Source: an uncultured Bacteroidales bacterium (lineage in GTDB: Bacteria; Bacteroidota; Bacteroidia; Bacteroidales; Muribaculaceae). Taken from it: DNA of 15,301 bases. Made by a program: the position numbers and the translations under genes. The number at the start of each line of letters is the position of its first letter. Within the stretch, counting starts at the first letter, position 1. The stretch lies in assembly GCA_900549375.1 (NCBI GenBank), contig URNY01000053.1, forward strand, positions 1-15,301, written 5' to 3'. Positions 7,620 to 14,150 of the stretch are shown piece by piece. Below the pieces are notes generated by a model. That model had not been told where the DNA came from. It ran no database searches and worked only from the letters and a program-made list of their open reading frames with translations.

Positions 7620-9671
7620 ATGAAAATAAGAATAAAATACGCAGCTATGATGGCTGCACTTCTCATGGGGCTTACCGGTTGCTCGAACGAGGATTTCCCC
7701 GGCGCTGACAGCAACGTGCCCGCCGGCAAACCTGTGGCAGTGACCCTCACCGTGGGTCGCGGCGCCGAAGCCACCCGCACCACCCTAACCCCTGAAGGCC
7801 TCGGCCTCAAAGATGAATGGGAGGGCAACGAAGAACTCACCGTGTTCAACAATCAGGGTCTTCCTGTCGGAACAGTCACTTTCGCAGGTTATGTCAACGA
7901 AAGCGATAAGAAAGTTGCCAACTTCTCAGGCGAAGTAACCGCCGAAGATGGCACCCACGATTTCTACGTATGGTATCTTGGCAAGAATACTGACGGCAAG
8001 CAGCCGTATGCCGAACTCTCCAAACGCGTTGTTGATGGAAACAATAAAGATGTTGTTAAAGTTGTGCTGAACAACCAGAGCGGTAAATCTGAGGACCTCC
8101 CCTGCGCCGATGTCATGAGCGCAAAAACCAAGCTGACGGTAACAGGCAATCGTGGTGCCAACGCAGAGAAAGTCAACCTTACCAACAGACTCTGCATGCT
8201 CCGCATAGATCTCGGCATTCAGGGAGGCTCTGATATCTCCGGAGCTACTCTTAAAATAAAGAATGGTGAAAATGACCTTTTTACCAATGAATTCTTCGTC
8301 CCTGAGGGCGAACACATTGCAAGCACTCGCGGTGCGGAATCGTTCATCATCGACAATGTCAACACAGCCGAAGATGTATACTTCGCCCTTTGGCCCAATG
8401 ACAGAGAGGACATCACGCTCAGATTCGAGTTGACAAAAGGAGCAAATACCTATACAGCAACCCTCAACCCCAACAGGCTTGAGGCCGGCATTTACTACAC
8501 CAACGGAACAATTTCCGGTTCCGACGGCCTCCCCGGCGGTGTGTCTGTAACTCTTGTAAACACTTCTCTCAACCCACTTTCGAAATGGGCTGAAACTAAC
8601 CTTGAACGAGTATCCGATACCGAATATTACAAAGGCAAATTTGCAGCTTCCTATACAGAAAATGGATGTTATTATCAGTTCGGAAGGAATGTAGGCTTCA
8701 CAAACTATTCGGATGCTGACAATTGGGCACAGATTTATAACCCTGATAACGAAGAGGTGTCCTGGGGCCAAGGCAACGGTAATAATTACTCTCAAAAGAA
8801 TTATTATACTACAAGCAACGTGAATAGTGATAACTTTTCACATGGTTTCATGATTCCGTGTCTTAGTGGTGTTCATTTGGCTTCAGATTGGTGGCCTTCT
8901 GCATCCAATAGTACTGATACATGGGATGAACGAGCTACAGCTTGCGGTTATACTCCATCGGATCTTTACGTTATTAACGGCGAAAAATGGAAAGTTCCAA
9001 GCATTGCAGATTTTGAGGAAATAATGCCTTCCGGAGGTCTTACATCGGGCTTGACGACTTATACAGAGGTCAAAAAAGCACGTAATAATTCATGGGTTGC
9101 GTTCCAATGGAAGAAAATCTCATTAAGTGGCGCTTATTATCTTCAAATTAAAGCAAAAGTAGTGCCTGATCAGAATTCCGGCAGTTCTATCAATTGGGAT
9201 GATAATCAAGATAATGAAATTGAAACTCGTTACTTCAAAGCTGCCGGGTTTATAGCCGGATATCATTTCTATGAAGGGGTCTGGTCAAAACTTATTAATT
9301 ACAACGGAGATGTAGACTATCATTGGAATAATGAGTATTCCCAAAATACGTTTATCACAAATGGTTATACTTATAATGGATTAATGCACGCAGCGACTGC
9401 TGTGCCTTTCTCGAACCCTTCATATCAAATGACAACGGTGAGTGCGGGCGTAATAGGAGGCACAACAACCAATGATGTTATAGACGTACGAATAATTGTC
9501 AACCCCAGCAATATCTTTGATAAATATTTCGGTGGATATTGGACATCCGACAACGAACGAAAAATTATGAATTTCGTATTCGACGAGAATAGTAACCTCG
9601 GAGGAAGTCGATTCAAGATAGCCGATTCCAAAGCACACGCTTATTCAATCCGACTTATCAGAGCTGAATAA
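7620..9671 (+). CDS. Fimbrillin-family lipoprotein with FISUMP-like C-terminal domain
   Basis: 683 residues. The signal MKIRIKYAAMMAALLMGLTG ends at Cys21, followed by SNEDF, acidic as in surface-exported lipoproteins. The N-terminal ~300 residues form a fimbrillin-like domain paralogous to the preceding gene (TRTTLTPEG, DEWEGNEELTVFN, FYVWYLGKNTDGK, YYTNGTISG near the end). The C-terminal ~370 residues are a separate module rich in aromatic residues: DWWPSASNSTDTWDERATAC, GEKWKVPSIADFEEIM (W457), and the closing GGYWTSDNERK plus AHAYSIRLIRAE, the layout of a FISUMP/C-type-lectin-like domain. The 3' half is much more AT-rich than the 5' half (counted: 7741-7800 72% GC, 8821-8880 37%, 9181-9240 32%), suggesting a swapped-in domain. 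A pilus tip or surface adhesin is likely; the ligand is unknown. Confidence 0.85.
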   Translation: MKIRIKYAAMMAALLMGLTGCSNEDFPGADSNVPAGKPVAVTLTVGRGAEATRTTLTPEGLGLKDEWEGNEELTVFNNQGLPVGTVTFAGYVNESDKKVANFSGEVTAEDGTHDFYVWYLGKNTDGKQPYAELSKRVVDGNNKDVVKVVLNNQSGKSEDLPCADVMSAKTKLTVTGNRGANAEKVNLTNRLCMLRIDLGIQGGSDISGATLKIKNGENDLFTNEFFVPEGEHIASTRGAESFIIDNVNTAEDVYFALWPNDREDITLRFELTKGANTYTATLNPNRLEAGIYYTNGTISGSDGLPGGVSVTLVNTSLNPLSKWAETNLERVSDTEYYKGKFAASYTENGCYYQFGRNVGFTNYSDADNWAQIYNPDNEEVSWGQGNGNNYSQKNYYTTSNVNSDNFSHGFMIPCLSGVHLASDWWPSASNSTDTWDERATACGYTPSDLYVINGEKWKVPSIADFEEIMPSGGLTSGLTTYTEVKKARNNSWVAFQWKKISLSGAYYLQIKAKVVPDQNSGSSINWDDNQDNEIETRYFKAAGFIAGYHFYEGVWSKLINYNGDVDYHWNNEYSQNTFITNGYTYNGLMHAATAVPFSNPSYQMTTVSAGVIGGTTTNDVIDVRIIVNPSNIFDKYFGGYWTSDNERKIMNFVFDENSNLGGSRFKIADSKAHAYSIRLIRAE

Positions 9672-9697
9672 CTTTATCAATATTTCGAAACTAATGC

Positions 9698-9730
9698 GGG
9701 AGGCAGCCGGCAGGCAGGCGGCTGCCTCCC
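9698..9730 (+). terminator. Intrinsic terminator-like hairpin
   Basis: A perfect 11-bp GC-rich stem (gggaggcagcc, 9698-9708, with ggctgcctccc, 9720-9730) with an 11-nt loop starts 27 nt after the stop of the 7620-9671 gene. It is followed by ttctct rather than a strict T-run, so termination efficiency is uncertain. Its position at the end of a gene group supports the call. Confidence 0.68.
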
Positions 9731-9797
9731 TTCTCTAAAGAACTACGGCAATCGATCGGTTGCCGACAATTCAGCGGAAATGAAGCAGTGCCCGAAC

Positions 9798-9921
9798 GTA
9801 GGGACGTGCCTTTGGCACGTAGCTAACGCAACCTGATTCATTTCCCGTGTGCCGAAGGCACATCGTTATTGTCGTTTTGTCGCTAAAACGCATTGGCTAC
9901 ATGCCGGAGGCATGTCCCTAC
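9798..9921. repeat. REP/BIME-like element: two inverted 26-nt palindromic units plus a third hairpin
   Basis: Unit A (9798-9823) begins GTAGGGAC and contains the hairpin acgtgcc-ttt-ggcacgt. Unit B (9896-9921) is its inverted copy; read on the - strand it also begins GTAGGGAC and matches A at 22 of 26 positions. Two of the four differences are compensatory (a G-C pair in A is an A-T pair in B), so the stem is preserved. Between them a third hairpin, tgtgcc-gaa-ggcaca (9848-9862), shares the GTGCC/GGCAC core. A GTAG head followed by a palindrome is the hallmark of REP sequences mobilised by RAYT transposases, and paired inverted units form a BIME. Assignment to that class is inference; no transposase is in the window. 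Confidence 0.7.
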
Positions 9922-10047
9922 ATGAGGCAACAACGTAAAAATTCGCGAAGCAATAACCTATTAACGCAAGGGGATAACTTATTGATGGAATATCAGGGAA
10001 CGATATAACTTCTGAATCCGCGATTCTTCAGGAGTTCCAAAACAACA

Positions 10048-11430
10048 ATGAGAAGACAACTTTCAACATATATATTCTGCGTCATATTTGCTGTCGAGGC
10101 GTTTGCCGTTCCCCGAGAGGGCGCGGATATAATCGGCCGCTTCGACGCGGCGTTTGCCGCTCTCGACTCGGCGATCTTCGGCACTGCCGCCTCGCGGCAT
10201 CTGCTCGGCGACACGGGGGCTCTCGGCGAGGCCTCGCCGCAGGGCACGAAATATGCCGCTGTTTCGGCAATCTCGCCGGAACTCGACCGGGCGCTCAACG
10301 AGCTGACACTGGCCCGCATCCGCGAGGGGAACGCCCGCACAGGCGTCCAGCTCATGGGGCAGGCTTACTATCGCCCGAACCATGACCTCGGCATGGATGA
10401 GGATGACGGCGTGTCGCGCTATCGCGCAAAGGTGCAGGCGGAAGTCCGCTGGTACCTTCTCCAGAGTTCTCTCTTCGGCCGCGAGGGTCGCGAAAGGGAG
10501 GCCCGTCTGCGCGAGGCCATAGCCCGCGCCGGCTATGAGAAAGAGATGACCGATCTGACCGACACCCGTTTCCGCGAACTCCTCACCGAGCATTACGACA
10601 GCATCATGGCCGGCGTGCTTCAGCACCGCGTGGCGACCCTGCGTCTGCTCAACGACGCGCAGGGATATCTGCTCGACGGTCAGCGCATATCGGCCGACGA
10701 GCCGGTGCGCACGCTCGACGAGCTGATGAAGGCGGAGCGCAAGCTCAACGCCATCCCCGGAAAATATCCCGCGGCACGGATTCTCGACGGCGATCTGCGG
10801 ATGACTGTCACCGTTGACTCCGCCGCCCTCATCCGTCACGTGGAGAGCACGCAGGGCGACATGCGACTCCTCGCGCTCCGCAGCGAACTGCTCGCCGAGC
10901 AGGAGCGCAACATCCACTGGTGGCAGAAATGGAACGTGGCTCCCTTTGCCCGCTATTCATTCTATGAGCGCCCCGACATGCCGAACTCCTCCAATATCGA
11001 CATAGGACTCTCCTTCACCATTCCACTTAGCTTCGAGACACGCCGCAAGAAGGCCACCCTGAGGGCCGAGCGAGAGGTACTCGCCGCCGAACGGGAGAGG
11101 ATCTCACGCCGCATCACCGACAAGGTGGCGCTGCGCACCGCCGAGATCTCGCGCCTCAACCTCGAGGCCGAGGGCGAGGCACGCCGCATCGCCTCCCTCC
11201 GCGATTATCTGCAGCGACGCGGCCGCGCATACGCCGCCGGCAAGGGGGAACACAACCGCCTGGCGCAGGCCCGCGAATATACGCTTTATCTCGAAAGTCT
11301 GGAGAGGATGATCGAACTGCAATATCGCCGCGACTGTCTCGTGGCCGACCTGCAGGCTCTCCTCCCCGACCGCAGCATACTCGACTTCTGCACGGTGCGC
11401 CATGAACAGGCGCCCGCCCCAACAAAATGA
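10048..11430 (+). CDS. TolC-like outer-membrane export channel protein
   Basis: 460 residues with a signal peptide (MRRQLSTYIFCVIFAVEAFA, cleavage probably after residue 20), so it is exported to the envelope. The body is mostly long charged helices with the TolC-family layout: a first helical half (LDRALNELTLARIREGNART, then VQLMGQAYYRP, the usual first beta-strand zone), a second half with LRLLALRSELLAEQERNIHW, a barrel strand pair (WNVAPFARYSFYERPDM and NIDIGLSFTIPLSF), and helices to ELQYRRDCLVADLQALLPD. TolC-family proteins form trimeric channels working with HlyD-type adaptors, and exactly such an adaptor is encoded 13 nt downstream. The ATG is preceded by aaaacaaca, typical of this phylum. 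It is probably the outer-membrane exit of an exopolysaccharide secretion machine; divergence from classic TolC keeps the fine assignment open. Confidence 0.78.
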   Translation: MRRQLSTYIFCVIFAVEAFAVPREGADIIGRFDAAFAALDSAIFGTAASRHLLGDTGALGEASPQGTKYAAVSAISPELDRALNELTLARIREGNARTGVQLMGQAYYRPNHDLGMDEDDGVSRYRAKVQAEVRWYLLQSSLFGREGREREARLREAIARAGYEKEMTDLTDTRFRELLTEHYDSIMAGVLQHRVATLRLLNDAQGYLLDGQRISADEPVRTLDELMKAERKLNAIPGKYPAARILDGDLRMTVTVDSAALIRHVESTQGDMRLLALRSELLAEQERNIHWWQKWNVAPFARYSFYERPDMPNSSNIDIGLSFTIPLSFETRRKKATLRAEREVLAAERERISRRITDKVALRTAEISRLNLEAEGEARRIASLRDYLQRRGRAYAAGKGEHNRLAQAREYTLYLESLERMIELQYRRDCLVADLQALLPDRSILDFCTVRHEQAPAPTK

Positions 11431-11443
11431 TTTCTGAAACAGT

Positions 11444-12682
11444 ATGAAAAACTTCACATATAGATCTTTCGAAGAGAAAGAAAACATAGAGGCGATTCTC
11501 CGGAGACGCAAGCGTAAGCTGAACCGCCAGCAGATCGTTTCCTGGACTATCCTCGGCATTATCCTGATTCTGCTCGCGCTCTACGTGGGCCGCCATTTCT
11601 ATTACACGGAGCTGGACGGCTACGTGCAGGTTGACGCCAACAAGGTCCGCACCCCTTTCGACATCTATCTCGACAGCGTCTACGTGAAGACGGGAGATAT
11701 GGTGGCGCCGGGCGATACGCTCTATTCCTACTATATGCTCGACATACTTGTGGAGAGCGCCAACCCGAACGAGGAGCCGCCGATGGTGGCAGTGAGCCGG
11801 AACTACGGCCTGCAGTATGAGACGGCGGCGCAGAAGATAGCCGTGATGCGCGTGCGCATCGCCGAGCTGCAGCGCCAGATAGCCGCCGAGGACCATGACA
11901 TTGCCCTCGGACTGAGCGACAATTCGCATAAGCGCGATCTTGAGCGCGACCTCAACGAGGCCCGCGCACAGCTCAAAGCCCTCATCGGCGAACTCGGCGC
12001 CCTGCGCCGCACGCGCGAGGAGACCCACGTGATGTTCGAGCGCAACCGCATGCGCAGCGACTCGGCGATGGTGCCCCAGATCTACGACGACGCCCGCTCG
12101 GCACACATGCGCCGCGCCATCTCCTATCGCCTCGCCTCCGATTCATCGATAATCACCGATGTGAAGGCCCCGGTGCGCATGATATTCTTCAAGCAGGAGG
12201 AGATAATGTCGAAACAGCATGTCAACCTCGAGGCCAACAACCTGAAGGTGGTGGCCTACGTGCCGGTGTCGAAGATGAGGAATGTGAACAACAACTCCCG
12301 CGCCGAGGTGATTGTGAACGATGACGTGAAATTCAAAGCACACATGTCGGTGCTCGGCACGCGCACGGAGATGATTCCTGAGAATCTGCGAAGCTATTTC
12401 TCGAAGAAAAACACGGCGGTGATCGCCATCTTCACCCTCGACAAGGGGCAGACGCTTCCCCTCTGGAGCCTCGCATCGGGAATGCCCGTGAGCATCCGCA
12501 TCAAGAACTATAACCTCACCGAGGAGGAGAAGCGGAAGGACCGCCCCGACTACCACTGGTATACCACCGGCCGCGGAATCTCTTCCGACCGTGGTGAGGC
12601 GGCAGCCGAGCGCCCCGCTCCCGCCGTCCGCAAGGCTCCCGCAAAGAAAGATTCTGTGAAAACAAGCAAACGAAAGGACTGA
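11444..12682 (+). CDS. HlyD-family membrane-fusion protein (Alg44-like layout)
   Basis: 412 residues. A short positively charged cytoplasmic N-terminus (LRRRKRKLNRQQ) precedes one transmembrane helix (about 31-49, IVSWTILGIILILLALYVG). A half lipoyl/barrel-sandwich domain follows (VRTPFDIYLDSVYVKTGDMV then APGDTLYSY), then a long charged coiled coil (about 124-195), the second lipoyl half (SIITDVKAPVRMIFFKQEE) and a beta-barrel (LKVVAYVPVSKM, SRAEVIVNDDVKF, GMPVSIRIKNY). This is the HlyD/EmrA-type adaptor order, bridging inner membrane and outer-membrane channel; in alginate synthesis Alg44 has a related part. The tail (389-412) is Pro/Ala/Lys-rich and very basic. It sits 13 nt after the TolC-like gene and 1 nt before the next gene, so translation is likely coupled. 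The substrate is inferred from the glycosyltransferase downstream. Confidence 0.82.
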   Translation: MKNFTYRSFEEKENIEAILRRRKRKLNRQQIVSWTILGIILILLALYVGRHFYYTELDGYVQVDANKVRTPFDIYLDSVYVKTGDMVAPGDTLYSYYMLDILVESANPNEEPPMVAVSRNYGLQYETAAQKIAVMRVRIAELQRQIAAEDHDIALGLSDNSHKRDLERDLNEARAQLKALIGELGALRRTREETHVMFERNRMRSDSAMVPQIYDDARSAHMRRAISYRLASDSSIITDVKAPVRMIFFKQEEIMSKQHVNLEANNLKVVAYVPVSKMRNVNNNSRAEVIVNDDVKFKAHMSVLGTRTEMIPENLRSYFSKKNTAVIAIFTLDKGQTLPLWSLASGMPVSIRIKNYNLTEEEKRKDRPDYHWYTTGRGISSDRGEAAAERPAPAVRKAPAKKDSVKTSKRKD

Positions 12683-12683
12683 A

Positions 12684-14150
12684 ATGCAACGATATCAATC
12701 AGAATATTACCATAACGCCGGCAACGGGGAGCGCCGCGACGAGACGCCCTATCATATCGTCACGAACCGCAATCAGCGCCGCATCCTCGTGATCAACGAC
12801 GTGGTGGATGTGGACCGCACGCCGGAGCTGCAGTTCGAGGATTTCGACGCCATATTCATCAACGTGATCGACAGCGTGATGGACCGCAACATGCTGGCCA
12901 TCCGCCTGGCCTCTCCGCTGCAGTCGGAGAAATGCCGCTTCAAGCCCTGCTTCGTGACGCGCCGCCTTATCGGCTGGCTGGGAAAGGCGCAGGTGATTGT
13001 CGACGGCTACGCCACCTCCCCTTCCGACAACTCCATGGCCCGCGTCATAGAGGACATATACGCCAACATGCGGCGCCAGAATTTCCTGCTCGGCACGGAC
13101 CCCGTGGTGACCCACGCCGAGGAGGTGGTCCGCCTATGCCGCTACGCCATCTCGCGCGGCCAGTACAGCTTCTCGTCGGAGCCGACGCCGGGACTTAGCG
13201 AGGGCTACATGGCGCTCTATTATTATACTCTCTGGTTTGCCGGAAAACAGCGCGAGCAGGCCGAGGAGCGCCGCTTCTTCCACGACCAGCTGCTGCGCCT
13301 CGGATATATCCGCCGCAACCGCTTCATCGACCGCATACATGTCTGCCCGGTCTGCAAGAGCAGCCATATCCTCTTCTTCGAGACATGCCCGCATTGCGGA
13401 AGCTCGGAGATCGAGGAGGAACCGGTGATCCACCATTTCCGCTGCGCCAACGTGGCGCCGGCCCATACCTACGAACAGGACGGGGAGCTGATATGCCCCA
13501 AGTGCCGCCACAAACTGCGCCATATAGGCGTGGACTACGACCGCCCCTCTTCCGTATATACATGCCGCCAGTGCGACCAGACTTTCATGTATCCGGATAT
13601 GCGGGCATACTGCACGGAGAACCGGCGCAACTGGAAGCCCGACGAGCTTCTGCCGGTGGATGTGGAGGAATATGAGTTCACGCCGGAGGGTATACGTGCC
13701 TTCGCCGCCAACGATGTGGACCGCACGCTCAACCTCGCCGGTTTCTACGGATATTCCTCGATGACCGATTTCATCAGCTACCTCCGCATGGCGTCGGCGC
13801 CGGGAAATCTCGAGGGGTCGATGGTGATCGTGGGCCGTTTCTATATCTTCGACCCCGCCACGGATTCCTTCGCTTCGCAGGATTCGGTGCCACCGGTGGT
13901 GCAGGCGATGCGCCGATTCTTCAACTACAAGCAGGCAATGTGGGGAACGAATTATTATTTCCTCTGCCGCGTGCCCGAAGGGGAGGTGGCGAAGGCTCTG
14001 AGCGATATGGAGTTCGAAGTAAAGGAGCAGCTGCGCGACTATCAGGAGATGCATCCGGGCTTCCAGTTCGAGATGGTCGACACCTATGCCTACCATCCGG
14101 GCGATGATGTGGAGCTGTTCATCAACCGCATAGAGGAGGACCGCCAATGA
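12684..14150 (+). CDS. TackOD1-type zinc-ribbon protein with degenerate receiver-like and GGDEF-like domains
   Basis: 488 residues, no signal peptide or membrane helix, so cytoplasmic. Residues ~30-130 look receiver-like (RRILVIND strand at 33-39, FDAIFIN strand at 54-60) but have Asn60 where the phospho-accepting Asp would lie. Residues 220-300 hold a chain of zinc-binding pairs: C221-C224, C235-C238, C254, C271-C274 and C294-C297, with VCPVCKSSHILFFETCPHCG and ELICPKCRHKLRHIGVDYDR, the signature of the TackOD1 (thaumarchaeal output domain 1) family. Residues ~378-488 follow the secondary-structure order of a GGDEF domain (VIVGRFYIF strand, VPPVVQAMRRF helix, final HPGDDVELFINRIEE helix), but GTNYYF (421-426) replaces GGDEF, so no cyclase activity is expected. 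The start lies 1 nt after the HlyD stop and the end overlaps the glycosyltransferase start (ATGA). A regulator or scaffold of the polysaccharide synthase is likely. The GGDEF and receiver readings are by eye. Confidence 0.78.
   Translation: MQRYQSEYYHNAGNGERRDETPYHIVTNRNQRRILVINDVVDVDRTPELQFEDFDAIFINVIDSVMDRNMLAIRLASPLQSEKCRFKPCFVTRRLIGWLGKAQVIVDGYATSPSDNSMARVIEDIYANMRRQNFLLGTDPVVTHAEEVVRLCRYAISRGQYSFSSEPTPGLSEGYMALYYYTLWFAGKQREQAEERRFFHDQLLRLGYIRRNRFIDRIHVCPVCKSSHILFFETCPHCGSSEIEEEPVIHHFRCANVAPAHTYEQDGELICPKCRHKLRHIGVDYDRPSSVYTCRQCDQTFMYPDMRAYCTENRRNWKPDELLPVDVEEYEFTPEGIRAFAANDVDRTLNLAGFYGYSSMTDFISYLRMASAPGNLEGSMVIVGRFYIFDPATDSFASQDSVPPVVQAMRRFFNYKQAMWGTNYYFLCRVPEGEVAKALSDMEFEVKEQLRDYQEMHPGFQFEMVDTYAYHPGDDVELFINRIEEDRQ

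Larger units (their letters stand above)
9672..10047. other. 376-nt intergenic region between the adhesin and exopolysaccharide loci
   Basis: No coding region or tRNA was seen. In order, the stretch holds the terminator hairpin (9698-9730), a small 6-bp stem cggcaa/ttgccg (9746-9751 with 9760-9765), the REP-like palindromic element (9798-9921), and about 125 nt leading to the TolC-like gene. That last stretch has a small gaatc/gattc hairpin (10014-10026). No clear TANNTTTG promoter was found for the downstream operon, although one must exist nearby; the best weak match is TAACTTCT near 10006. Confidence 0.6.

Noticed and set aside
9982..10014. Possible promoter for the exopolysaccharide operon (TTG at 9982-9984, TAACTTCT at 10006)
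   Set aside because: The -7 element mismatches the TANNTTTG consensus at its last two positions, so it is too weak to list as a promoter.
9672..10047. tRNA or small RNA gene in the longest intergenic gap
   Set aside because: The hairpins present are explained by a terminator and the REP-like units. No cloverleaf or T-loop sequence (GGTTCGAATCC-like) was found.
10048..12682. Type I protein secretion or multidrug efflux as the role of the TolC/HlyD pair
   Set aside because: No ABC transporter or RND pump gene is adjacent; the coupled downstream genes encode a TackOD1 protein and a glycan synthase, so polysaccharide export fits better. The possibility is not formally excluded.
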